A stretch of 49,332 bases of DNA from JADYZU01 sp964540965. Lineage in GTDB: Bacteria > Pseudomonadota > Alphaproteobacteria > Rhodobacterales > Rhodobacteraceae. The position numbers were made by a program, and so were the translations under genes. Positions 24,001-30,689 of this stretch are shown one piece after another (the first letter of the stretch is position 1; each line of letters opens with the position of its first letter). Below the pieces are notes generated by a model. That model was given only the letters and a program-made list of their open reading frames with translations, did not search any database and was not told the DNA's origin. The stretch lies in the NCBI GenBank assembly GCA_964540965.1, contig CAZIOT010000022.1:1-49332 (forward strand), read 5' to 3'.

Positions 24001-24363
24001 GCAGCCCCTGCCGCCGCACCGCAGACGGGCGGCGTCGGCACCGACGGCCTCTCGCGCGAGGAACAGGCCGAGGTTGCGCCGGAAGTGTCGAGCGGCGCAA
24101 TCGAACCTTCGGGCGCGGTGCCCGGCGGCGTGGCACAGGCGGCGACGCAGGCCGACACGATCAACCTGCGCGACATCAACCTTCTGGGTGTGTTCGGCGC
24201 CTCGAACGACCGACATGCGCTGGTGCGGCTGGCCAATGGACGGCTGGTCAGGGTCGGCGTCGGCGACAGCCTTGACGGCGGCCAGGTCGTGGCCATCGGC
24301 GAGGATGTGCTGAACTATTCCAAGCGCGGCCAGACCCTGTCGCTGCAAGTCCCCGGCAACTGA
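21097..24363 (+). CDS. Large bitopic protein with GspL/PilM-like N-terminus and GspC/PilP-like C-terminus
   Basis: 1088 residues. (1) About 1-180: a folded region (FALSLSYEGIRLYHRS, IVIPNDQIRYLALDT, EEDVLAAIDGATPYPI, THIAAVARETLDEAEAFA) resembling the cytoplasmic actin-like fold of GspL/PilM. (2) About 180-580: Ala/Pro/Glu-rich, probably disordered. (3) About 588-610: one membrane helix (GLILTLALVALLALVAWW). (4) 610-1020: Ala/Pro-rich, with a poly-Gln run near 958-965. (5) About 1021-1088: DINLLGVFGASNDRHALV, LANGRLVRVGVGDSLDGGQV and VAIGEDVL, the beta-fold of GspC-HR/PilP. It would join cytoplasm to periplasm in one chain. No secretin, ATPase or pseudopilin gene is adjacent. The domain assignments are by eye; the long low-complexity regions make naming uncertain. 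Confidence 0.7.
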   Translation: MKPNFALSLSYEGIRLYHRSAEGWDTVGEVALDAPDLSAALADLRRKGAARDPAPMRSKIVIPNDQIRYLALDTTRATEEDVLAAIDGATPYPITALAHDSRKGGGRTHIAAVARETLDEAEAFAAEYQFAPVGFVAVPEPFTFPGEPFFGRTALADALLAGDEVERDAVPVRATAASALSVTGIALTRGPAVAPEAGPSGDPVAPEPDAGPGAAPWERAATAGPADGVPEAAEAANVAEVAGADADPPTDPQPQAASEPPALAPDATDTAAEAGPSPAPDHGLGGETPPDSAAQAVTTAPEEEAAKAADTALPLDDSLPPAASAGDSPDPVPGTTAAADPALPLDMSAEGAPDEAGRPPETVVPVASPEAGAAGQPETPTTDAGVVPGGDKEAGIEPADAEPTSLAAEPVAPVEESDAPAETDAPVLFASRSRSLRAPVEVPPPVRAVGAAVLGAEPVFARRAEERPADTQPSRKEPTLARPRPAEPAVAEPAPDLPAPADLTPAEADAPAAVTETVSLAPIPARAPAAPPVVPPLRRVAPGMAPAIEPVPRGAPIDDIDADIPPLPRARAATQTARSLPAGKPRRLRLGLILTLALVALLALVAWWSTTLEGGLASLFGGSAETAVATAEPAETAAPVTAEDAAVAALAAQEPVAETPAEPVVDDLAAGIPTDTLVTPDEADRFYAATGVWLRAPRLPLMPETEDLAGLAATLAEDSDPAGTVLAALPTGAGLAPDAGLPVQPVPADPGTVYDRDDRGLIRATPEGVLLPTGAMLFAGAPALVPPTRPGTPPPAPLAVAAATAEAGMRPLLRPDSVTAAAVAAGVIAADDAATETAAALAAAVAAPAVNANLGGVSLNGLRPASRPEGVAPVVLPPWDGPAVPARPAGLAPEGATSVPETAAPVDDLEGALSAIMAAAPDPVAGASAQAVPMALRPDARPGNFSRVVQNQTQLMARAQQQQQQQQAAAPAAAPQTGGVGTDGLSREEQAEVAPEVSSGAIEPSGAVPGGVAQAATQADTINLRDINLLGVFGASNDRHALVRLANGRLVRVGVGDSLDGGQVVAIGEDVLNYSKRGQTLSLQVPGN

Positions 24364-24412
24364 CGCCCACCCCGTTTTTCACCCGAAATCCGCCCTTTGG
24401 GGAAGGAACGTA

Positions 24413-24466
24413 TTGGTATTGTCACATCGGCCATGTTAATCTTTCCTGAAACCGGACTTCAGGAAA
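24413..24466 (+). promoter_or_regulatory. Promoter and SD-sequestering inverted repeat before the DegT gene
   Basis: TTGGTA about 24413-24418, 17 bp, TTAATC 24436-24441. Immediately after lies a perfect 9-bp inverted repeat: TTTCCTGAA 24442-24450, loop ACCGGAC, TTCAGGAAA 24458-24466. The right arm contains AGGA, the only ribosome-binding candidate for ATG 24474, so an RNA hairpin would hide it. As DNA it could equally be an operator at +1. Confidence 0.5.
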
Positions 24467-24473
24467 ACCGAAC

Positions 24474-25667
24474 ATGCTGCCCCAGCCCGCGCTTCTGCCG
24501 CCGAATGTCTATGATGCCGAGCCGATCCCGCCCGAAGCGATGGCCGAGGTCACGCGCATCCTGACCACGGGCGACCTGTTCCGCTACACCGCCGATGCCT
24601 CGCCCGTCGCGCTGCTCGAGGCGGAATTCGCGGCGATGCTGGGGGCGAAATATGCGCTGGCGGTGTCGTCCTGTTCGGCGGCGCTGTTCCTGTCGCTCAA
24701 GGCCTTGGGCCTGCCGCGCGACGCGCGGGTGATGATCCCGGCCTTCACCTTTGCCGCGGTGCCGTCCTCCATCGTCCACGCCGACTGCATCCCGGTGCTG
24801 TGCGAATGCGGCGACAACTACCGCATCGACATGGCGGACTTCCGCGCCAAGCTGCCGACCGTGGAGGCGGTCATCATCAGCCACATGCGCGGCCATACCT
24901 CGGACATGGATGCGATCATGGCGCTGGCGGCCGAGGCCGGCGTGCCGGTGATCGAGGATGCCGCCCATTCGCTGGGCACCACCTGGCACGGGCGCAATAT
25001 CGGCACCATCGGCGCCATCGGCTGCTTCAGCTTCCAGTCCTACAAGCTGGTCAATGCGGGCGAAGGCGGGATCATGGTCAGCGACGATGCCGACCTGATC
25101 GCCAAGGCAGTCATCATGTCGGGCGCCTATGAGCACAATTGGAAAAAGCATCCGGTGCTGCATGCCGCCTTTGAAAAGTGGCAGAACCGGCTGCCCTTGT
25201 ACAACCTGCGCATGAACAACCTGTCGGCGGCGATCATCCGGCCGCAACTGGCGGAATTGCCGCGCCGGGTGCGTGACGGGCGCCGCAACCACGATCATGT
25301 GGCGGCGATGCTGAACCGTTCGCAATGGGTCGAGGTGCCCGAAAAGCTCGCCCCCGAGGAACGAGCCCCCGATTCCATCCAGTTCAACCTGATCGGCATG
25401 GACGAGGCGCGCACCGCCGCCTTTGTCGCCGCCGCGGACCGGCGCGGGATCAAGGTGCAGGTGTTCGGCGCCAGCAAGGACAATGCCCGCGCCTACTGGA
25501 ACTGGCGGTTCCTGGGCCAGACGCCAGAGCTGCCGCAGACCCGCGCCATGCTGCTGCGCGCCTGCGACGTGCGCCTGCCGGCGCGGCTGACGCTGGCGGA
25601 ATGCGATCTGGTGGCCGAGGCGCTGATCGCCGCCGCGCATGATGCGATGACGGCGGTCGCGGCCTGA
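24474..25667 (+). CDS. DegT/DnrJ/EryC1/StrS-family PLP aminotransferase
   Basis: 397 residues. Sugar-nucleotide/cyclitol-type aminotransferase fold. Markers: TGDLFRYTADASPVALLEAEFAAMLGAKYAL, VSSCSAALFLSLKALG, VMIPAFTFAAVPSSIVHADC, VPVIEDAAHSLGTTWHGR, and CFSFQSYKLVNAGEGGIMV with the PLP-binding Lys at about 191; YNLRMNNLSAAIIRPQL follows. The partners are normally nucleotide-sugar synthesis or glycosyltransferase genes, but none is present here, so the substrate is open. Monocistronic, with an inverted repeat in its leader. Confidence 0.92.
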   Translation: MLPQPALLPPNVYDAEPIPPEAMAEVTRILTTGDLFRYTADASPVALLEAEFAAMLGAKYALAVSSCSAALFLSLKALGLPRDARVMIPAFTFAAVPSSIVHADCIPVLCECGDNYRIDMADFRAKLPTVEAVIISHMRGHTSDMDAIMALAAEAGVPVIEDAAHSLGTTWHGRNIGTIGAIGCFSFQSYKLVNAGEGGIMVSDDADLIAKAVIMSGAYEHNWKKHPVLHAAFEKWQNRLPLYNLRMNNLSAAIIRPQLAELPRRVRDGRRNHDHVAAMLNRSQWVEVPEKLAPEERAPDSIQFNLIGMDEARTAAFVAAADRRGIKVQVFGASKDNARAYWNWRFLGQTPELPQTRAMLLRACDVRLPARLTLAECDLVAEALIAAAHDAMTAVAA

Positions 25668-25708
25668 TCCTGATCCTGATCCGGCCCCGCCCGGACGGGC
25701 GAGGCCGG
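25665..25708. repeat. Three tandem TGATCC units and GC hairpin between convergent genes
   Basis: TGATCC three times at 25665-25682, beginning at the DegT stop codon, followed by an imperfect stem CCGGCC...GGCCGG (about 25681-25708). It probably serves as a shared terminator for the DegT gene and the convergent fasciclin gene. Confidence 0.5.
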
Positions 25709-25715
25709 CACAGGG

Positions 25716-26264
25716 TCACATCGCCGGCAGCAGCACGCTGTCGATGACATGGATCACGCCGTTCGACTGGTCGACATCGGCGATGGTCACGGTGGCCATG
25801 CCGCCCTGTTCGTCGGTCAGCATGACCATGCCGTCCGCGACGCTGGCGGTCAGCATGCAGCCGCCCAGGGTTTCGACCGGGTGGCTGCCGCCATCGGCCT
25901 CGATCATGCCGACGATATCGGCCGAAAACGCCTCGGCGCCGACGACATGGCAGAGGAGGACCTGGGTCAGCGCCTCCTTGTTTTCCGCCATCAGCAGGGT
26001 TTCGACCGTGCCGGCCGGCAGCGCGGCAAAGGCGTCGTTGGTGGGCGCAAAGACGGTGAAGGGCCCCTCGCCCATCAGCGTCTCGGCCAGGCCCGCGGCC
26101 TGCACCGCGGCGACAAGGGTGGTGTGATCGGCCGAATTCATCGCGTTTTCGACGATGTTCATGTCCATCATCATGGCGGCACCGCCGACCATCGGGTTTT
26201 CGGCAAGGGCGGCGCCGGCACAAAGCGCAAGGGCGGCGGCAGCAGCAAAACGCATCATCTTCAT
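25716..26264 (-). CDS. Secreted fasciclin (FAS1) domain protein
   Basis: 182 residues. Signal peptide MRFAAAAALALCAGAALA, then one FAS1 domain: NIVENAMNSADHTTLVAAVQAAGL, GEGPFTVFAPTNDAFAALPAGTVETLL (H1 box), LTQVLLCHVVGAEAFS, and ATVTIADVDQSNGVIHVIDSVLLP (H2 box). FAS1 proteins act in cell adhesion or surface interaction, periplasmic or extracellular. The ATG is preceded by GGAGATGAAG. Unlike many homologues it has a methionine-rich stretch after the signal peptide (AAMMMDMN), a possible metal-binding feature. Confidence 0.93.
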   Translation of the reverse strand: MKMMRFAAAAALALCAGAALAENPMVGGAAMMMDMNIVENAMNSADHTTLVAAVQAAGLAETLMGEGPFTVFAPTNDAFAALPAGTVETLLMAENKEALTQVLLCHVVGAEAFSADIVGMIEADGGSHPVETLGGCMLTASVADGMVMLTDEQGGMATVTIADVDQSNGVIHVIDSVLLPAM

Positions 26265-26395
26265 CTCTCCATGTCATCGGACCGGGCCGTGGTGGCGCGG
26301 TTGCAGAGGACACGGAGGCGCGGGCGTCAGAGTTTCACCCAAGCGATCACAGGAGCGTGAGCGCGGCGGACGTGCGAGCGCCCGCCGCGGCCCTG

Positions 26396-27442
26396 TCAGG
26401 CGGTGGCCGGTTCCCTGGCCAGAAGCTCGCGCACCATCGGGATGACCCTGGTGCCGTAAAGCTCGATCGAGGTCATCATCGCTTCGTGCGGCAGGGTGCC
26501 CTGCGAATACTTCATCTCGAACCGCTCGGCGCCAAGGGCCTGCACGGTGCCAGCGATCTTTTTCGCCACCGTCTCGGGGCTGCCGACATACATCGAACCG
26601 CGGTCGACCTCCTGGTCGAACTCCGCCCGGCTGGGCGGGCCCCAGCCACGTTCGCGGCCGATCCGTTCGCGCAGGGTGCGGTAGCCGGCCCAGGCCTGAT
26701 CCCGCGCCTCGGCATCGGTCGCGGCAACATGGCCCGGCGAATGGACGCCCAGCGGCCTGGCGGCGCCGCCGATCTGCGCCCAGGCGCGGCGGTAAAGATC
26801 GACGAAGGGCAGGAACCGCTTGGGATCGCCACCGATGATGGCCAGCATCATCGGCAGGTCATGGCGCACCGCGCGCACCACCGATTCCGGGCTGCCGCCG
26901 ACGCCGACCCAAACCTTCAGCCCTCGGTCGGTCAGCGGCGGATAGACCCTGGCCGCCTTGAGCGGGCTGCGGGTTTCGCCCTTCCACGTCACCTTGTCCT
27001 CGCGCACCAGCCGCATGAGCAGGTCGAGCTTTTCCTCGAACAACTGGTCGTAATCGTTCAGGTCATAGCCGAACAGCGGATAGCTTTCCGTGAACGATCC
27101 GCGGCCGACCGTGATTTCGGCCCGGCCGTTCGACAGTGCGTCAAGGGTGGAAAACCGCTCGAACAGGCGCACCGGATCGTCGGTGGACAGCACGGTGACT
27201 GCGGTGCCAAGGCGGATGTTCTTTGTCCGGCCGGCGATGGTGCCAAGGATCACCTCGGGTGAGGAAATCGCGAAATCGTCGCGGTGGTGTTCGCCAAGGC
27301 CGATGTAATCGACGCCGACGGCATCGGCCAGCACCGCTTCCTCCACCACGTCGCGGATCACCTGGTCCTGCGGCACCGCAGTACCATCGGCGCGGCGGGT
27401 CACGTCGCCGAACGTATCAAGCGCAAATTCGATCTGGGGCAT
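26396..27442 (-). CDS. LLM-class flavin-dependent oxidoreductase
   Basis: 348 residues, luciferase-like TIM barrel using reduced FMN (or F420). Markers: VGVDYIGLGEHHRDDFAISSPEVILG, RTKNIRLGTAVTVLSTDDPVRLFERFSTLDALSNGRAEITVGRGSF, LKVWVGVGGSPESVV and the C-terminal VGSPETVAKKIAG. ATG 27442 is preferred over the frame's earlier start because AAGGAG (about 27450) precedes it. Substrate unknown. Two direct copies of TTATCTG upstream may be regulatory. Confidence 0.93.
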   Translation of the reverse strand: MPQIEFALDTFGDVTRRADGTAVPQDQVIRDVVEEAVLADAVGVDYIGLGEHHRDDFAISSPEVILGTIAGRTKNIRLGTAVTVLSTDDPVRLFERFSTLDALSNGRAEITVGRGSFTESYPLFGYDLNDYDQLFEEKLDLLMRLVREDKVTWKGETRSPLKAARVYPPLTDRGLKVWVGVGGSPESVVRAVRHDLPMMLAIIGGDPKRFLPFVDLYRRAWAQIGGAARPLGVHSPGHVAATDAEARDQAWAGYRTLRERIGRERGWGPPSRAEFDQEVDRGSMYVGSPETVAKKIAGTVQALGAERFEMKYSQGTLPHEAMMTSIELYGTRVIPMVRELLAREPATA

Positions 27443-27479
27443 CGCGCGGCTCCTTGGGCGCAAACTCTGCATCGCGGCA

Positions 27480-27506
27480 CAGATAATCGCTTTGCGCGGC
27501 AGATAA
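27480..27506 (-). promoter_or_regulatory. Direct repeat TTATCTG x2 upstream of the LLM gene
   Basis: On the minus strand TTATCTG occurs at 27506-27500 and 27486-27480, 20 bp apart (two helical turns), each followed by a CCGCG-like segment. It is about 40-65 bases before the LLM start, a plausible activator or repressor site. The regulator is unknown. Confidence 0.35.
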
Positions 27507-27532
27507 ACCTGCGCCGATGCACAGGGCCGGCG

Positions 27533-28060
27533 CTATTTCCCCATGCGCGACAGCTTGGCCTGCAATTCGGCCAGTTGCGCCTTGATCGTCTCGAGGTCGT
27601 CGCCCTCGCCCTTGGGCGACTGCGCCATCAGCCCGCCCATCGCCTTGAAGAACGCCTCTTGCTGGGCGCGCATCGCCTCGAACCCGGGCAGCTTGGCCAT
27701 CGGGTTGACCTTCTGGATGTTGTCCATCATCGCCGACTGCCCCTGCCGCAGCATTTCAAAGCTGGTGGCCAGGAATTGCGGCACCACGCTGGCAGCCTGG
27801 CTGGTGTAGCTGCGGACAAGATCCGTCAGCACATCGACCGGCAGCACGCTTTCGCCGCGGCTTTCGTGTTCGGCGATGATCTGCAGGAGGTATTGGCGGG
27901 TCAGGTCGTCGCCCGATTTCAGGTCGACGATCTGCACCTCGCGCCCTTCGCGGATGAAGGCGGCGATATCCTCGAGCGTGACATAGTCGCTGGTCTCGGT
28001 GTTGTAGAGGCGACGGCTGGCGTAACGCTTGATGAGAAGCGGTTTCGCGGTGTCGGCCAT
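27533..28060 (-). CDS. phaR: Polyhydroxyalkanoate synthesis repressor PhaR
   Basis: 175 residues. The N-terminal PHA accumulation regulator DNA-binding domain is unmistakable: LLIKRYASRRLYNTETSDYV, TLEDIAAFIREGREVQIVDLKSGDDLTRQ, LLQIIAEHES. The remainder carries hydrophobic and Met-rich helices used to bind PHA. PhaR represses phaP, and often itself, until nascent PHA granules titrate it. CTGC-N3-GCAG-type sites are found at phaP (perfect) and near phaR and phaC/phaZ (one mismatch each). It is downstream of phaP on the same strand, separated by a terminator. Confidence 0.95.
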   Translation of the reverse strand: MADTAKPLLIKRYASRRLYNTETSDYVTLEDIAAFIREGREVQIVDLKSGDDLTRQYLLQIIAEHESRGESVLPVDVLTDLVRSYTSQAASVVPQFLATSFEMLRQGQSAMMDNIQKVNPMAKLPGFEAMRAQQEAFFKAMGGLMAQSPKGEGDDLETIKAQLAELQAKLSRMGK

Positions 28061-28078
28061 GGCGCGGTCCCCCCAATG

Positions 28079-28089
28079 ATGCGGTGCAG
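28079..28089 (-). promoter_or_regulatory. Possible PhaR operator before phaR
   Basis: Minus strand CTGCACCGCAT (28089-28079), one mismatch from CTGC-N3-GCAG, 18 bases upstream of the phaR start: candidate autoregulatory site. Confidence 0.4.
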
Positions 28090-28120
28090 CAAGCCTAGGA
28101 CAGGTCTAGAAAAAAAGGAA

Positions 28121-28155
28121 ACACAAAAGAAAAGGGCGCGCAGTGCTGCGCGCCC
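28121..28155 (-). terminator. Intrinsic terminator of phaP
   Basis: Minus strand: stem GGGCGCGCAG / CTGCGCGCCC (28155-28134) followed by TTTTCTTTTGTGT. Strong stem plus U-rich tail, separating phaP from phaR. Confidence 0.85.
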
Positions 28156-28196
28156 TGGACCGGCCCCGGAACAGGGCGGAAAGCGTCTGTCCGCGA

Positions 28197-28649
28197 TCAG
28201 CGGGCGGCGGCCGCGGTCGCCTTCTTGGCGGCGGCGGTGACTTCGGCGGTGGCCTTCTTGGCGGCGGCCGACACGTCCTCGGAGATGTCCTTGCCGGCAG
28301 CAAGCATCAGTTCCATCGTCTCGGACTGCACCTTCTTGGCGATTTCCGCGAACGAGGCCATATGCTCGGCAGCAGCTTCGGCCGAGGCCTGGACGAAATC
28401 GGTCACCGACTTGGCGTAGTCGGTCGGCTCGATCTTGGCCTTGGTCACCGACGACAGCTTGGCCAGCGTGTCCTGCATCCACTTGGCCGACAGGTCGGTC
28501 GACTTCTGCGCGGCGTCGATGGCGACGGCGGACATCTTTTCGGCGAAGGCCGACTGCGACTTGAACATGTTCTCGAACGCCTTGGTGTCGACGGGGAACG
28601 CGGCCATCGCGTCCTTGAACACGGCGGTGTAATCTTGGGTCTTGGCCAT
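28197..28649 (-). CDS. phaP: Phasin
   Basis: 150 residues, the size and amphipathic helical make-up of a PHA granule-associated phasin. Features: DYTAVFKDAMAAFPVDTKAFENMFKSQSAFAEKMSAV, SVTKAKIEPTDYAKSVTDFVQASAEAA, and a C-terminal Ala/Lys-rich helix (SAAAKKATAEVTAAAKKATA). It coats PHA granules and controls their size and number. Positioned between phaC and phaR on the same strand. A perfect PhaR operator lies about 60 bases upstream of its start. Confidence 0.93.
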   Translation of the reverse strand: MAKTQDYTAVFKDAMAAFPVDTKAFENMFKSQSAFAEKMSAVAIDAAQKSTDLSAKWMQDTLAKLSSVTKAKIEPTDYAKSVTDFVQASAEAAAEHMASFAEIAKKVQSETMELMLAAGKDISEDVSAAAKKATAEVTAAAKKATAAAAR

Positions 28650-28707
28650 TTCGCTATCCTTTCGGGTCCGGGGCGACGGCCCCGATCAAATCCTGAAGAC
28701 AATATGC

Positions 28708-28724
28708 ATGCTGCATCGCAGCAT
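28708..28724 (-). promoter_or_regulatory. PhaR operator upstream of phaP
   Basis: ATG CTGC ATC GCAG CAT, a 17-base symmetrical sequence holding an exact CTGC-N3-GCAG, the site class described for PhaR in Paracoccus and Rhodobacter. Located between phaC and phaP, about 60 bases before the phaP ATG. Confidence 0.7.
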
Positions 28725-28792
28725 TTCAAGGATAATTTCTGCGCTGCGGCGTAAATTTCTGCGGACGCGAAATCGTTCGGCTTTCCGCAGGG

Positions 28793-30598
28793 TTAATCGG
28801 CCGGATCGGCCAGGACATAGGTTCCCGGCGCCGGCGCAAGCGGCGGATGCGCCGAATCGCCCGGTGCACGCGCCGGTTTCATCTTGCCCGACCGTCCGGC
28901 AAGCCAGGCCCCCCAGCGCGGCCACCACGACCCCGCCGTCTTGTCCGCCCCGGCCTGCCAGGCCTCGGGCGGAAGCGACAGGTCGGGGTTGGTCCAGTGA
29001 CCGTATTTGCCCTTGGACGGCGGATTGACGATGCCGGCGATATGGCCGCTTTCCGACAGGATGAAGGTCTTGTCGTCCGATCCCATCTTCTGCACGCCGC
29101 GATAGGACGATCTCCACGCGGCGATATGGTCGGTCTCGCAGGCGATGGCGCAGACCGGCACCGTGACATGCGACAGGTCCACGACCTCTCCGGCCACGAC
29201 AAGGCCGGTGGTGGCCAGCCGGTCCTGCTGGCACAGGCCGCGCAGGTATTCCACCGCCATCTTCGCCGGCAGGTTGGTACCATCGCCGTTCCAGTAAAGC
29301 AGGTCAAAGGCCGGCGGCGGTTCGCCCAGCATGTAGGACCGGATCGCCGGCTGATAGATCAGGTCATTGGCGCGCAGCCAGGAAAAGGTCCGCGACATGT
29401 AGAACTTGTCAAGGATGCCGGCGCGGGTGACCTCGGCCTCGATCCCGTCGACGAAATCGTCGTCAAGGAACACGCCGACCTCGCCCTGATCAGAAAAATC
29501 GGTAAGCGTGGTCAGGAAGGTGGCCGAGGCGACCGATTTGTCACCGCGCTTCTTCATCACGCCAAGGGTCAGCGCCAGAGTGGTCCCGGCGATGCAATAG
29601 CCCACCGCATTGACCTTTTTCGTGCCGCAGATCGCCTTGGCCCGGGCGATCGCCTCGAGATAGCCCTCTTCGACATAATCGGTCAGCGAGACATCGGCAT
29701 AGCTCGGGTCGGGGTTCTTCCACGACACCACGAACAGGGTAAAGCCCTGATCGACGATCCAGCGGATCAGGGAATTCTGCGGTTTCAGGTCAAGGACATA
29801 GAACTTGTTGATCCAGGGCGGGAAGATCACCAGGGGGATCTCGTGCACGCGCTCGGTCGCCGGCGCATACTGGATCAGCTCGATCATGCGGTTGCGAAAG
29901 ACAACCTGCCCCGGCGCGGTCGCGATATTGTCGCCCAGACGAAAGGCATCGCGGTCGGCCAGCGAGACGATCAGTTCGCCATCGTTGCGCTCAAGATCGC
30001 GGACCAGATTTTCCAGCCCGTCGATCAGGCTTTGCCCCTCGGTCGCAACGGCCTTTTCCAGGGCATCGGGATTGCTGCCCAGGAAATTCGCCGGGCTCAT
30101 CATGTCGGTGATCTGGCGGGTGAAATAGTCAAGCCGCCGGCGTTCCTTCGGATCAAGCCCTTCCAGCGCCTGTACGCCTTCGGCGATGGCCGCGGCATTG
30201 CGCAGGTATTGCTGCTTGAGGAAGTTGAAATAGGGATGGCTGTCCCACAGCGGATTCTGGAACCGCCGGTCCTTTGGCCCCGGATCCTCGGGCGCCTTCA
30301 TGCCGCCCTGCAGGAAGGCCTGCTGTGCGGCGGCATAATGCTTGACCGTGTCGGCCCAGTATTCGACCTGCTGCTCGATCAGCCGGGCCGGATTCTGCGC
30401 CCAGTCCTGCATCCAGGCCTGGGTCGCGCGCAGGTAGAGGTCCGGCGACGGGCCCTGCAGCGCGGGCGGCACCTGCCGCTTCGCGGCCATCACCGCGACC
30501 AGCCGTTCCGTCAGTTCCTCAACCCGGGAAAGGTTTTCCTCGAACCGGGTCAGATCCGCGGGAACCGTCTTGTCCGGGGTGGAATCATCAGTTGTCAT
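28793..30598 (-). CDS. phaC: Class I polyhydroxyalkanoate (PHB) synthase
   Basis: 601 residues, a normal class I length. It polymerises 3-hydroxyacyl-CoA into PHA at the granule surface. Lipase-like box GYCIAG has the catalytic Cys at 335; the catalytic Asp and His lie in ACETDHIAAW and SESGHIAGIVNPP. The N-terminal region has the class I pattern FQNPLWDSHPYFNFLKQQYL. The order phaC-phaP-phaR with phaZ divergent is the arrangement in Paracoccus. The start is ATG 30598. The C-terminus is Pro/Ala-rich. Confidence 0.96.
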   Translation of the reverse strand: MTTDDSTPDKTVPADLTRFEENLSRVEELTERLVAVMAAKRQVPPALQGPSPDLYLRATQAWMQDWAQNPARLIEQQVEYWADTVKHYAAAQQAFLQGGMKAPEDPGPKDRRFQNPLWDSHPYFNFLKQQYLRNAAAIAEGVQALEGLDPKERRRLDYFTRQITDMMSPANFLGSNPDALEKAVATEGQSLIDGLENLVRDLERNDGELIVSLADRDAFRLGDNIATAPGQVVFRNRMIELIQYAPATERVHEIPLVIFPPWINKFYVLDLKPQNSLIRWIVDQGFTLFVVSWKNPDPSYADVSLTDYVEEGYLEAIARAKAICGTKKVNAVGYCIAGTTLALTLGVMKKRGDKSVASATFLTTLTDFSDQGEVGVFLDDDFVDGIEAEVTRAGILDKFYMSRTFSWLRANDLIYQPAIRSYMLGEPPPAFDLLYWNGDGTNLPAKMAVEYLRGLCQQDRLATTGLVVAGEVVDLSHVTVPVCAIACETDHIAAWRSSYRGVQKMGSDDKTFILSESGHIAGIVNPPSKGKYGHWTNPDLSLPPEAWQAGADKTAGSWWPRWGAWLAGRSGKMKPARAPGDSAHPPLAPAPGTYVLADPAD

Positions 30599-30618
30599 CT
30601 TTCCGCCACCGTCCTACT

Positions 30619-30630
30619 TTGCACTCGCAG
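30619..30630. promoter_or_regulatory. Possible PhaR site between phaC and phaZ
   Basis: TTGC-ACTC-GCAG, one mismatch from CTGC-N4-GCAG, in the 91-bp region between the divergent phaC and phaZ starts. Confidence 0.4.
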
Positions 30631-30689
30631 CATTCCGACTCAGCCGCGCCGGCTGGCCGGGGATCCGCCACGACGCGAAGGTTACGCCC

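Noticed and set aside
21097..24363. Annotation as translation initiation factor IF-2
   Set aside because: Only the Ala/Pro/Glu-rich composition resembles IF-2 N-domains; no GTPase motifs are present and there is a membrane helix.
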